Of a stretch of 64,000 bases of DNA, positions 40,788 to 49,036 are shown in pieces (within the stretch, counting starts at the first letter, position 1; every line of letters begins with the position of its first letter). The DNA is from Sphingopyxis sp. BE259 (lineage in GTDB: Bacteria > Pseudomonadota > Alphaproteobacteria > Sphingomonadales > Sphingomonadaceae). A program made the translations under genes and the position numbers. The notes below the pieces were generated by a model. It did no database searches and was not told the DNA's origin. It saw only the letters and a program-made list of their open reading frames with translations. The DNA lies in NCBI RefSeq assembly GCF_031457495.1, contig NZ_JAVDWM010000001.1:558001-622000 (forward strand), written 5' to 3'.

Positions 40788-41525
40788 TTACGATCCCTTG
40801 ATCGCTTGGTCGAGTTTCGATTTGAGAGGGAGCCACGCGGTGACCGCCGCGTTGCGGCCGTTGATGAAAAAGCTGGGGGTGCCCGCGACGCGGTCGGCAC
40901 CCCGGGCGATGTTGGTCATGCCGGTCAGCTCGGCCTGCGCCACCTCGCTGTCGAGCGCGGCGTCGAGCTGTGCCTGGGTGTAGCCGCGCGCGCGCATCAG
41001 CGCGGCGAGCCCGGTATCGGCGGCGATCTTGCGCGCGCGCTCGCCCGTCGTGCCCTCGAACCAGCTGGTCTTTTGGGCGTCGCTGGCCTTCGTCACCTTG
41101 GCCATCCAGGTTGGGAACGCCAGGAAGATCGCTTGATGATTGCGCGCGAACGCAGTCGCGCCGCCGCAGCGCGCGAGCAGCGCCGCGGTCATGTCGACCG
41201 GGTCGCGCACCAGGTTGCGATACTCGAACAACACCAGCCCGCGGTCGATATATTGGGTCTTGAGCGGCGCTGCCCCCAGCTTCGCAAAATCGGCGCAGAC
41301 GTGGCAGGTGTAGCTGAAATATTCGACCAGCCGGACCTTGGCTGCGGGGTTGCCGACGACATGGGCGCCGATCGGACTGGTGGTCACGGTCGCCGACCAT
41401 GGTTTGGGTTTTGCAGGCGTTGCGGCGATCAGGGTCAGCGCGGCACTCGACAGCGCCAGCACCGCGGTGCGGCGATCAAGAATGGGGTCGTCAAAAGCGG
41501 ACATGGTCGGCAGGGCTTTCTTCAA
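40788..41525 (-). CDS. DsbA-like thiol:disulfide oxidoreductase (CHVC)
   Basis: A 245-residue paralogue of the next gene. It has an N-terminal hydrophobic segment (LDRRTAVLALSSAALTLIAA) that may be a signal sequence, active site YTCHVCADF (Cys74-Cys77), and the cis-proline motif in AGTPSFFINGRNAAV. The Cys-His-Val-Cys dipeptide differs from the neighbour's, which usually changes redox potential. The TTG start overlaps the DUF721 stop (TTGA); ATG seven codons on (41504) is a shorter alternative. Confidence 0.88.
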   Translation of the reverse strand: MKKALPTMSAFDDPILDRRTAVLALSSAALTLIAATPAKPKPWSATVTTSPIGAHVVGNPAAKVRLVEYFSYTCHVCADFAKLGAAPLKTQYIDRGLVLFEYRNLVRDPVDMTAALLARCGGATAFARNHQAIFLAFPTWMAKVTKASDAQKTSWFEGTTGERARKIAADTGLAALMRARGYTQAQLDAALDSEVAQAELTGMTNIARGADRVAGTPSFFINGRNAAVTAWLPLKSKLDQAIKGS

Positions 41526-42097
41526 CTGATCCGGGGCAGTTTGGGCGCGGCGGCCAGTCCCGACGCCATGCGTTCGAGCACGGTACGCAGTTCCGGGTCG
41601 CCGATATCGCGCAAACTGTCGCCCAGTTCCGCGGGTATGGGTTTCAGCATTGCCGCGGGCTGAACGGGCGCTGCGGGGGTAACATGGCCGTGGGTCATGC
41701 GGACCTGGGCCACGGCGGCATAGCCGAAGAAGCGGTTCACCGCGGCGATGATATCGGGGGTGACGTGTTGGAGCATCGGGGCGTGCGCGCCGCTGATCGT
41801 CAGGTGCAACGTGCCGCCCGCCTTGGCGCCGACCGGAAAGCGGATCATCGCGGGCTGGGTCACGTCGGCCAGCCGGTCGCCGACGATCTCGCGCCAGCGG
41901 CTGACCACCGAGCTTTGGATGAAGCCGAATTTGCGAAAGGCGGCGCGGCCGATTTCGGGGACAAGGTCGGAGATGGCGCGCGCTTCGCCGCCGCGCGGGC
42001 GTTCATAGGCGCGCACCGGCGCTTTGGCGGGCTGTTTGGCCGCACCCTTCGCCTTGGCCTTTTTGGCCCGGCCATCCTCGCCAGCGTCTTTCGTCAT
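41522..42097 (-). CDS. DUF721 (DciA-like) protein
   Basis: From the ATG at 42097 (or 42109) about 191 residues. After a Lys/Ala-rich N-terminus, LVPEIGRAAFRKFGFIQSSVVSRWREIVGDRLADVTQP is the DUF721 core, and a C-terminal proline-rich tail ends DPELRTVLERMASGLA. Some DUF721 proteins (DciA) load the replicative helicase; whether this one does is inferred only from the family. It is upstream of the DsbA-like genes and diverges from mutY across a narrow 26-base gap. Confidence 0.86.
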   Translation of the reverse strand: MTKDAGEDGRAKKAKAKGAAKQPAKAPVRAYERPRGGEARAISDLVPEIGRAAFRKFGFIQSSVVSRWREIVGDRLADVTQPAMIRFPVGAKAGGTLHLTISGAHAPMLQHVTPDIIAAVNRFFGYAAVAQVRMTHGHVTPAAPVQPAAMLKPIPAELGDSLRDIGDPELRTVLERMASGLAAAPKLPRIS

Positions 42098-42123
42098 CCC
42101 GGGTGCCATGCCATAGGCGGGGG

Positions 42124-43176
42124 GTGAGCGTCCAGACTTCCGACAGCGTTGGCGACATCGCAAGCGACTTCGCCGCGCGTCTGCTGATATGGTACGACAG
42201 CGCCGCCCGAGTGCTGCCGTGGCGGATCGCGCCGGGCAGCGACGCGGTGCCGGATCCCTATCGAATCTGGCTGGCCGAGGTGATGTTGCAACAGACGACG
42301 GTTGCGGCGGTCGCAGGCTATTTTGCGCGGTTTACCCAGCGCTGGCCGACGGTTGCCGATCTGGCGGCGGCGGACGACGCCGATGTGATGGCCGCCTGGG
42401 CCGGGCTGGGCTATTATGCCCGCGCGCGCAACTTGCTCGCCTGCGCGCGGGCCGTGGTCGCGAATCTCGGCGGACGCTTTCCCGATAGCGAGGCGGCTTT
42501 GCGCGCGCTGCCCGGCATCGGCGACTATACTGCGGCGTCGGTGGCGGCGATCGCCTTTGGCCGCCCGGCGGCGGTCATCGACGCCAATGTCGAACGGGTG
42601 ATCGCGCGCCACCGCCTGATCGAAACTCCGCTGCCACTCGCAAAGCGCGAAATTCGGAATGTTTTGACACCGCTGGTGCCGCAGGATCGACCAGGCGATT
42701 TTGCACAGGCGCTGATGGATCTCGGTGCGACGATCTGTACCCCGCGCGCCCCTACCTGCATGATCTGCCCGCTAGCCGCAGACTGCCGCGCGCGCGGTCG
42801 GCCCGACATCGCACGCCTGCCGGTCAAGCCGCCAAAGAAAGCCAAGCCGCATCGGCATGGGGTGGCGCACTGGATCGAACGCGATGCGCGGATCTGGCTG
42901 GTTCGACGTCCCGACAAGGGGATGCTGGGCGGGATGCGCGCACTGCCCGGCGGCGACTGGAGTGAGGCGCCTCCCACCGAGTCGGGCATCGCTCAGGTCG
43001 ATCATGGTTTTACCCATTTCGACCTGACGCTGCATTTGGTGCGCCGCGAAGCACCTCCCGAAACCGACGATGCCGCAGCGGAAGGCAGATGGTGGCCGAT
43101 CTCGGACCTTGACGCGGCGGGACTGCCGACGCTCTATCGCAAGCTGGTGGGTAAGATGCTGGAGAAAAACGCATGA
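42124..43176 (+). CDS. mutY: A/G-specific adenine glycosylase MutY
   Basis: From the GTG at 42124, 350 residues. The helix-hairpin-helix segment LPGIGDYTAASVAAIAFGRPAAVIDANVERVIARH leads to the Fe-S cluster ligands CTPRAPTCMICPLAADC (Cys205, 212, 215, 221). A C-terminal NUDIX-like recognition domain follows (GGMRALPGGDW, HGFTHFDLTLHLV). MutY removes adenine opposite 8-oxoguanine. ATG at 42103 is an alternative start. AGGCGGGG precedes the GTG. It overlaps the next gene by 4 bases. Confidence 0.95.
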   Translation: MSVQTSDSVGDIASDFAARLLIWYDSAARVLPWRIAPGSDAVPDPYRIWLAEVMLQQTTVAAVAGYFARFTQRWPTVADLAAADDADVMAAWAGLGYYARARNLLACARAVVANLGGRFPDSEAALRALPGIGDYTAASVAAIAFGRPAAVIDANVERVIARHRLIETPLPLAKREIRNVLTPLVPQDRPGDFAQALMDLGATICTPRAPTCMICPLAADCRARGRPDIARLPVKPPKKAKPHRHGVAHWIERDARIWLVRRPDKGMLGGMRALPGGDWSEAPPTESGIAQVDHGFTHFDLTLHLVRREAPPETDDAAAEGRWWPISDLDAAGLPTLYRKLVGKMLEKNA

Positions 43177-44459
43177 ACATGATGGTTTCGCGCCGGACGC
43201 TGCTCGGCGGACTGGCGCTGGGCGGCGGCGCTGCGCTGCTGCCACGCGCCGCCTTCGCGTTCAAGGAAAGCGGCGCACAACTTTATCCCGCGACCCATGC
43301 CTTCATCAAAGGTTTCGTCGACCGCCGCGAACTGGCCGGTGCGCTCGCCGCGATCGGCAAGGGACAGGACGCGGCCGAATTTTTCGGCGCCGGGGTGCAG
43401 TCGAACGATTCGCCGACGCCGGTCGGTCCCGACACGCTGTGGCGTCTCTATTCGATGACCAAGCCGGTCACCGGGATCGCCGCGATGCTGCTGATCGAAG
43501 ACGGCAAGATGAAACTCGACCAGCCGATCGCCGATTTCCTGCCCGCTTTTGCCAAAATGCAGGTGCAGAATACGCCCGATGGGTCGATCACCGACCTGCG
43601 CCCGGCGAAAACGCCGATCACGGTGCGCCACCTGCTCACCCACACCGCCGGGCTTGGCTATAACATCATGCAAAAGGGTCCGATCAAAAAGGCCTATGAC
43701 GACGCCGGCATCGTCGGCGGTCAGGCCAGCCGGTTGCCGATTCCGGGTTTCGCGGCGGTCACCGCCGCACCCAGCCTGGCGGTAATGGCCGACCGGCTGG
43801 CAGCACTGCCGCTGGTTTATGAGCCGGGGACCAAATGGAGCTATTCGATCAGCCTCGATTTGCTGGGCCGGGTGATCGAAGTCGTTTCGGGGCAGCCGTT
43901 CGATGCGTTCCTGAAAGCGCGGCTGTTCGATCCGCTGGGCATGACGAGCACCGGCTTCATGGTTGCGGCGAAGGATGTCGGGCGCTTTACCACCAACTAT
44001 GCGCCCTATGGCGGAGCGCTGATCCCCTTCGATCCGGCGACCAGCTCGATCTATCTCGACCCGCCACCCTATCCGTTCGGCGGCGGCGGGCTGGTGTCGA
44101 GCGCGCGCGATTACGACCGCTTCCTTGCGATGCTGCTTGGCGAAGGCGCCACCGGCGGCAAACGGGTGATGAAGGTCGAGACGGCCCGGCTGGCGATGTC
44201 GAACCTGCTGACCGACAGCATCGACCGCAAGGGGACGTTCGTCGATGGCGAGGGTTTTGGTGCGGGCGGCCGCGTGTCGTTGCCGACGTCGCGGGGCGGC
44301 GAAGGTATTTTCGGTTGGGCGGGCGCCGCGGGCACGATCGGCTTCGTCCACCGCGGTCTCGGCTATCGCGCCGCGGGCTATGCGCAATATATGCCCTCGA
44401 ACGCGCTGCCGTTTCAGGAAAAGTTCGGCGAGACCTTTTTCAAGGATGTCATCGCCTGA
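43173..44459 (+). CDS. Serine hydrolase (class C beta-lactamase-like)
   Basis: A 428-residue exported enzyme. The N-terminal SRRTLLGGLALGGGAALLPRAAFA is a twin-arginine-type signal. The catalytic SxxK is YSMTKPVTG (Ser94-Lys97), with WSYSISLDLLG around the second motif, and the C-terminal HRGLGYRAAGY region. These proteins act on peptides, esters or beta-lactams; the substrate is unknown. It overlaps mutY (ATGA) and the nudC start (TGATG), so the three are probably translated as a unit. Confidence 0.88.
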   Translation: MNMMVSRRTLLGGLALGGGAALLPRAAFAFKESGAQLYPATHAFIKGFVDRRELAGALAAIGKGQDAAEFFGAGVQSNDSPTPVGPDTLWRLYSMTKPVTGIAAMLLIEDGKMKLDQPIADFLPAFAKMQVQNTPDGSITDLRPAKTPITVRHLLTHTAGLGYNIMQKGPIKKAYDDAGIVGGQASRLPIPGFAAVTAAPSLAVMADRLAALPLVYEPGTKWSYSISLDLLGRVIEVVSGQPFDAFLKARLFDPLGMTSTGFMVAAKDVGRFTTNYAPYGGALIPFDPATSSIYLDPPPYPFGGGGLVSSARDYDRFLAMLLGEGATGGKRVMKVETARLAMSNLLTDSIDRKGTFVDGEGFGAGGRVSLPTSRGGEGIFGWAGAAGTIGFVHRGLGYRAAGYAQYMPSNALPFQEKFGETFFKDVIA

Positions 44460-45328
44460 TGCCCCTGCCGCTGGGCTTTACCGGAGCGTGGCTCGACCGT
44501 GCCGATCATCTGCGTAACGATGCCGCAGGCTTCGCCGCCGCGGTTGCCGACCCCCGCGCGCGGTGTCTGGCGCTCGACGGGATCGATTTTGTGCCCGGAG
44601 AGAGCGGCGGGTTGTTGTGGGAGATGCTCGATCCCGCCGACGACCGCGCGCTGCTGCTGCTCGGCCTCGACGAGGCCGGGCTCCCGCATTTCGTTCGCGA
44701 AGCGGCGGCCGGAGTGCGGATCGACGCGCGTTCGCGGACGGTGATGCGGTTGCTGCCGCTTCTCTCTGGAGAAGAGGCGGCGCTTTATGGCGGCGCGCGC
44801 AGCTTGGTCGACTGGCACGCGCGGCATCGTTTCTGTGCGGTGTGCGGGGCGCCGACCGGCGTGTTCCGCGCCGGTTGGGGGCGGCGCTGCGGCGGCTGCA
44901 ACGCCGAACATTTCCCGCGGGTCGATCCCGTCGTCATCATGCTCGCCGAATGCGACGGACGAGTGCTGGTCGGGCGGCAGGGCGGCTTTCCGCCGGGCTT
45001 TTTCTCGGCGCTGGCGGGGTTCGTCGAACCCGGCGAATCGCTGGAGGAAGCGGTAGCGCGCGAATTGTTCGAGGAAGCGGGCATCCGCGTGGCGGACGTG
45101 AGCTATGTGGCGAGCCAGCCATGGCCATTTCCGTCATCGCTGATGATCGGGTGCCGCGCGGTCACGACTGATCCGGCGTTGACCCTCGATACCACCGAGA
45201 TCGAGGCGGCGATGTGGGTCGACAAGGCCGAAGTGCGCGCCGCGCTGGCGGGCGACATGGGCGCGCCGTTCATGGCGCCGCCGCCACTGGCGATCGCGCG
45301 CTATTTGCTGGAGGATTGGGCGGGCTGA
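44459..45328 (+). CDS. nudC: NAD+ diphosphatase (NudC)
   Basis: A 289-residue protein. A zinc ribbon has CAVCGAP and CGGCNAE (Cys126, 129, 144, 147), and the Nudix box is GFVEPGESLEEAVARELFEEAG (about 187-208), followed by SQPWPFPSSLMIG, the motif that defines NADH pyrophosphatases. It cleaves NADH/NAD+ to NMN and AMP and in enterics also removes NAD caps from RNA. The start shares one base with the previous stop. Confidence 0.93.
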   Translation: MPLPLGFTGAWLDRADHLRNDAAGFAAAVADPRARCLALDGIDFVPGESGGLLWEMLDPADDRALLLLGLDEAGLPHFVREAAAGVRIDARSRTVMRLLPLLSGEEAALYGGARSLVDWHARHRFCAVCGAPTGVFRAGWGRRCGGCNAEHFPRVDPVVIMLAECDGRVLVGRQGGFPPGFFSALAGFVEPGESLEEAVARELFEEAGIRVADVSYVASQPWPFPSSLMIGCRAVTTDPALTLDTTEIEAAMWVDKAEVRAALAGDMGAPFMAPPPLAIARYLLEDWAG

Positions 45329-45353
45329 GATTCGGGCGGCTCGACAAATAAGG

Positions 45354-45472
45354 CCGTTCGCCCTGAGGAGCCATTGAGCTTGTCGAAATGGCGTCTCGAA
45401 GGGTCCCAAGGCCGTGCCAAAGTCCTTCGAGACGGGCCTTCGCTCGGCTCAGTCCCTCCTCAGGACGAACGG
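45354..45472. repeat. Dispersed palindromic repeat, CCGTTCG...CGAACGG termini
   Basis: End arms 45354-45370 and 45456-45472 are 17-base inverted repeats with one mismatch (CCGTTCG(C/T)CCTGAGGAG). The inside contains the cross-pairing CGTCTCGAAG/CTTCGAGACG pattern. The same element occurs at 51554-51661. It fills the gap between nudC and popZ. Confidence 0.82.
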
Positions 45473-45491
45473 TTGCAGTATCAGAATATCA

Positions 45492-45917
45492 TTAAATCCG
45501 CCGCCCGGTAATCCGGCTGATTTCCTTGGCAACCATTGCTTCGACCAGCGGGGGCAGGTTGGCGTCGAGCCAGTCTTTCAACATCGGGCGGAGCGCGTCG
45601 AGCACGACGTCTTCCATGGTCCGACCGGCGACGGCGGGCGCCGCAACGGTTGCAGCGGCCACTGCGGGCGTGATCGCCGCGGTCAGCGCGTCGAGCGACT
45701 GGCGCGCCGCATCGGCACTGGCTTCGGAAACCAGTTCTTCGGTTTCGGCTGCGGGCTGCGGGCCATCATCATCTTCTTCGTCGTGCAGGTCGAGAATGTC
45801 TTCGGCAACCGCGGGCGTGATTTCGCGCGCTGCGCCGGGGGCTTCGTCGCGCGCGATCACGCGCCTGATCGACGACAAAATGTCTTCCATTGATGGTTCC
45901 CGCGACATGTCGCCCAT
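45492..45917 (-). CDS. popZ: PopZ-like polar organiser (DUF2497)
   Basis: About 141 residues. The conserved N-terminal helix SREPSMEDILSSIRRVIARDE is followed by an acidic, proline- and alanine-rich middle and the C-terminal assembly region GRTMEDVVLDALRPMLKDWL with LPPLVEAMVAKEISRITGR. This is the layout of PopZ, which forms polar hubs anchoring the chromosome origin in Caulobacter. An ATG at 45923 (two codons upstream) is also possible. A CtrA-like site lies 25 bases upstream. Confidence 0.9.
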   Translation of the reverse strand: MGDMSREPSMEDILSSIRRVIARDEAPGAAREITPAVAEDILDLHDEEDDDGPQPAAETEELVSEASADAARQSLDALTAAITPAVAAATVAAPAVAGRTMEDVVLDALRPMLKDWLDANLPPLVEAMVAKEISRITGRRI

Positions 45918-45941
45918 AACCAACCCCCTAAACCATCGCGA

Positions 45942-45956
45942 TTACCGGATGGTTAA
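45942..45956. promoter_or_regulatory. CtrA-like binding site upstream of popZ
   Basis: TTAC-CGGATGG-TTAA at 45942-45956 matches the CtrA consensus TTAA-N7-TTAA at 7 of 8 bases. It overlaps a perfect 16-base palindrome GGATGGTTAACCATCC (45947-45962). It lies 25 bases upstream of the popZ start on the minus strand. Confidence 0.5.
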
Positions 45957-45994
45957 CCATCCCCTTACCGATTTGGGGCTGGCTTTGCCAAGCA

Positions 45995-47482
45995 TTATTG
46001 TCGCGGCGGGGCGGGCGGACCAACGGGCACATTGGCGGTTGCCGCGGGGATCGCGCGCGTATCAGTCGCCTGCTGCTGCGGCGCTGGATCGTCGGCCCAG
46101 TCCCAGATCTGGCCGCGCACGCGCTTGTAATTGACCTCGGGATCATAGAGCGCGCCGCCCTCGATCCCCAGATCGCGGGCTTCGGCCTTGCCCATCGCGG
46201 CGAGCACCGAGAAGGCAGCGACGTAGCTGTTGCGCTGCGCCGATACCAGCTGGACCTGGGTGTTCAGATATTCCTGTTCGGCGTTCAAGATGTCGAGGAT
46301 CGACCGGGTGCCGACGCTGTTTTCGGCGCGCACGCCCTCCAGCGACAGGCCGTTGGCGCTCACCGCCTGCTGCGTCGCCGCGATGATCTGTTCGTTCGCC
46401 TGCCACGCGGCATAGGCGCCGCGGGTCTGGGCAATGACACTGCGTTCGACCTCGACGTAATTTTCGATCGCCTGGCTGGTGCGCGACTGCGCTTGCCGGA
46501 CCTGCGCCGACGGACGGCCGCCCTGAAAGATCGGGATCGTCAGCGACAGTCCGGCCGAGGCGCTTTTCGTGGTGTTTTCCGACGTCGGGTCGTTCACCGA
46601 ATTCAGGTTGTTGTTATAGCCGCCGCTGGTTGTCGCCGACAATTTGGGCAGTCGCCCGGCGCGCGCGACGCCGATGTCGGCGCGACTGGCGTTGACCGAC
46701 TGATTCGCGGCCTCGATGTCGGGGTTGCTGGTCAGCGCGATCGCGACCGCCTCGTCGGGCGAGGCGGGCAGGTTCGGCAACTGCGGTGGCTGTTCCAGAT
46801 CGACCGGCGCGTCGCCGACCAGCCGCACATAGGATTCGCGGCTGGCGATCAAATTCGCCTCGGCGGTCCGCAGATCGCCCTCGGCCAGCGCGAGCCGCGC
46901 CTGCGACTGGGCGACGTCGGTACGGGTCAGATCGCCGATCTCGAACCGGTCGCTCGACGCCTGCAAATTGGTCCGCAGCACCGCGACATTCTTCTGGTTC
47001 AGCTGGACGATAGCCTGATCGCGGATGACATCCATATAGGCACCGACGGTCTGCGCAAAAATGCTCGCTTCGGTCGCGCGCAGATCGGCCTGTCCGGCTT
47101 CGACGCGAAATTTGGCGGCCTTCACCGCGTTGCGCACCGCGCCGCCCTGATAGATCGGCACCGACACCTGGCCGCCGACACTGACAAAGCGTTTGGGCGA
47201 GAAAAAGCTGTTGCCGGGCAGGACCAGATTTTCCTGATAGTCGACCCCGACCCCGATGCTCGGCAGCCCGCCCGATTTCTGGATCGGCACATTCTCGTCG
47301 TTGGCGCGCTGTCCGGCGCGCGCCGCGGTCAACGTCGGGTTGTTTTCATACGCCTTCGCCAATGCATCCTGCAGCGTTTCAGCGTGCGCCGCGGGCGATA
47401 ACGTCAGCGCGCCGACCGCCAGGCCAGCGAGCCAGCGGGCGCGGGGGAGAGGCCGTTTCTTATCGGTGTCGAGCATCATCAT
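45995..47482 (-). CDS. tolC: TolC-family outer-membrane efflux/secretion channel
   Basis: From the ATG at 47482 about 495 residues. Signal peptide (RWLAGLAVGALTLSPAAHA), then the OEP fold with two repeats: ETLQDALAKAYENNPTLTAARAGQRANDE and QPPQLPNLPASPDEAVAIALTSNPDIEAA, and long helices (FEIGDLTRTDVAQSQARLALAEGDL, VGTRSILDILNAEQEYLNTQ). It forms the trimeric duct for type I secretion or RND efflux. ATGATGATG allows three starts; frame upstream is open but unlikely. It lies 31 bases downstream of pcm. Confidence 0.93.
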   Translation of the reverse strand: MMMLDTDKKRPLPRARWLAGLAVGALTLSPAAHAETLQDALAKAYENNPTLTAARAGQRANDENVPIQKSGGLPSIGVGVDYQENLVLPGNSFFSPKRFVSVGGQVSVPIYQGGAVRNAVKAAKFRVEAGQADLRATEASIFAQTVGAYMDVIRDQAIVQLNQKNVAVLRTNLQASSDRFEIGDLTRTDVAQSQARLALAEGDLRTAEANLIASRESYVRLVGDAPVDLEQPPQLPNLPASPDEAVAIALTSNPDIEAANQSVNASRADIGVARAGRLPKLSATTSGGYNNNLNSVNDPTSENTTKSASAGLSLTIPIFQGGRPSAQVRQAQSRTSQAIENYVEVERSVIAQTRGAYAAWQANEQIIAATQQAVSANGLSLEGVRAENSVGTRSILDILNAEQEYLNTQVQLVSAQRNSYVAAFSVLAAMGKAEARDLGIEGGALYDPEVNYKRVRGQIWDWADDPAPQQQATDTRAIPAATANVPVGPPAPPRQ

Positions 47483-47513
47483 GTCAGCCTGAAACAAGGA
47501 GGGGAGTGGCTTT

Positions 47514-48176
47514 TTAGAAGGTGAAGCCCGCCGGGGCGGTAAAGCCGGGCAGCGGCGCGGCGTCCATGTCGGCAAAGCTGCGCAGCGGCACCGCGCCGCC
47601 AGCCTTGACCCCGTGGACCAGCCGCGTCACCGCGCCTTCGCGGCGCGCCGCGACCAGGCGGCCGCCCTCGACCAGTTGCGCCGCGAGCGCGTCGGGCAGC
47701 ACCTCGATCGCGCCTTCGATGACGATCCGGTCGAACGGCGCGGCGTCGGGTGCCCCGGCGTTCAGCGGTCCGGCGACCCAGCGGATGGCGGGGTCGGTGG
47801 TCGTTGCCTGCGCCATCGCCATCAGCTCGGCCTGTTCCTCGACCGCGTGGACTTCGGCGCCAAGCCGCGACAGCAGTGCGGCCATATAGCCGGTCGCGCT
47901 GCCGATCAGCAGCACGCGCTGGCCGGGGCGGATCGCCGCGGCAACCAGCATCCGGCCGGTGACCAGCGGCGCATTCAGCGCGCGGCCATGGCCTAGCGCG
48001 ATCGCCCGGTCCATATAGGCCACGCTCGCCAGATGGGCGGGAACATACGCCTCGCGCGGCACCGCCGCCATCGCGCCAACCACCGCTGCGTCGATCACGT
48101 CGTTGGTGCGCAGCTGGCTGTCGATCATGGCAGAGCGCATGTCCGCCGCGGTGATTTCGCTAAACTTCGTCGCCAT
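47514..48176 (-). CDS. Protein-L-isoaspartate O-methyltransferase family protein, divergent motif
   Basis: From MATKFS (48176) 220 residues. N-terminal MRSAMIDSQLRTNDVIDAAVVGAM and MAAVPREAYVPAHLASVAYMDRA, and the Rossmann core, place it in the PCMT family. The usual SAM motif (GTGSGY) is replaced by IGSATGYMAAL (residues 91-101), and the substrate-loop QTISQP-type segment by ALNAPLV (66-72), so catalytic identity is doubtful. Known PCMTs repair isoaspartyl damage. It is immediately upstream of tolC, as in many alphaproteobacteria. Confidence 0.84.
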   Translation of the reverse strand: MATKFSEITAADMRSAMIDSQLRTNDVIDAAVVGAMAAVPREAYVPAHLASVAYMDRAIALGHGRALNAPLVTGRMLVAAAIRPGQRVLLIGSATGYMAALLSRLGAEVHAVEEQAELMAMAQATTTDPAIRWVAGPLNAGAPDAAPFDRIVIEGAIEVLPDALAAQLVEGGRLVAARREGAVTRLVHGVKAGGAVPLRSFADMDAAPLPGFTAPAGFTF

Positions 48177-48426
48177 CAGCCTTTTCCGATTCCCTGGGAC
48201 CACAACCTGTGCGGGGCAGCTCTAGCCCAACCTGCGCTGTATTGCAATGGTAATACAGCCTCTGCCCGCATAGACGCGCATAGCGGGCAACGCCGGTGCC
48301 GCCAACCCCGCATCAAGGCGCGGGACGGGGGTGCGGGCGAATCCTTGACAAGGCGGCGAAACCCCCTCACTAGCGGCGCCGTCCAACACCCGGCCCATCC
48401 TCTAAGGATGCGGCAATTTGGCATGA

Positions 48427-48500
48427 GGCCCGATGGCGGAGTGGTGACGCAGCGGATTGCAAATCCGTGCACGCCGGTTCGATTCCGGCTCGGGCCTCCA
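48427..48500 (+). tRNA. tRNA-Cys (anticodon GCA)
   Basis: A 74-base cloverleaf including an encoded CCA. The acceptor arm pairs GGCCCGA (48427-48433) with TCGGGCC (48490-48496), with discriminator T at 48497. The anticodon stem CGGAT/ATCCG encloses TTGCAAA, so GCA is at 48459-48461. The T arm GCCGGTTCGATTCCGGC is intact. The discriminator T (U73) is normal for tRNA-Cys. Confidence 0.96.
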
Positions 48501-49036
48501 ACAATACCATATTATCACGTAAAATTAACGGCTTAACGCCGTTCCATGTCTAACCGTGGGGTCAAGGTTAGACATCAGATGCCTTTCAGCTTCGGGCGAT
48601 GGTCCTTTGCGCGGTCGCGCAGCATCTGTTTTTCCCACTTCGACAAGCGCGCGATGGCGGCGTCGGCCATGCGTTTCTGGTTCGCTGCGGCGGCCATGCC
48701 GGTCGCCTCTATCTCTTCTGGTCGATCCAGGCCAAGGTGTTCGCTCCCGGCATCGCCGCCCCGACCGGGCTTTACGGCGCCGTCGCCGATCCGATCGAAG
48801 GACCCTTGGATGCTGCTGAACGGACATCGCCTGGTCTTTGCCAATCCGGTCCGCGAACCGTTTCAGGCCTGTAGCTGGTGGGTGCTCCCCGACCTGTCGG
48901 TCGCCAGCTTCGTCGATTATTGGGGCACAAATGACGCTAACCGCCGTGACAAACCCGAAGGGCGGCACCATTTTGGTGGCACCTTCGCGCCGTTCCTGCA
49001 CCTGCGGATCGATGGCGGCGCGGCTACCCTGACCGG
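48501..49036. other. Gene-poor stretch after tRNA-Cys, possible small remnant
   Basis: The 536 bases between the tRNA and the ROK gene lack a convincing full gene. On the minus strand a 40-residue frame at 48575-48697 (MAAAANQKRMADAAIARLSK then WEKQMLRDRAKDHRPKLKGI) has the high third-position GC of real genes and may be the end of a degraded gene. On the plus strand, a frame at about 48811-49030 reads WMLLNGHRLVFANPVREPF, CSWWVLPDLSVASFVDYWGT and others without a known family match; it could be a decayed gene too. Confidence 0.35.

Noticed and set aside
48480..48500. Possible integration attachment site at the tRNA-Cys 3' end
   Set aside because: No direct repeat of the T-arm/acceptor sequence was seen within the following 550 bases and no integrase gene is present.
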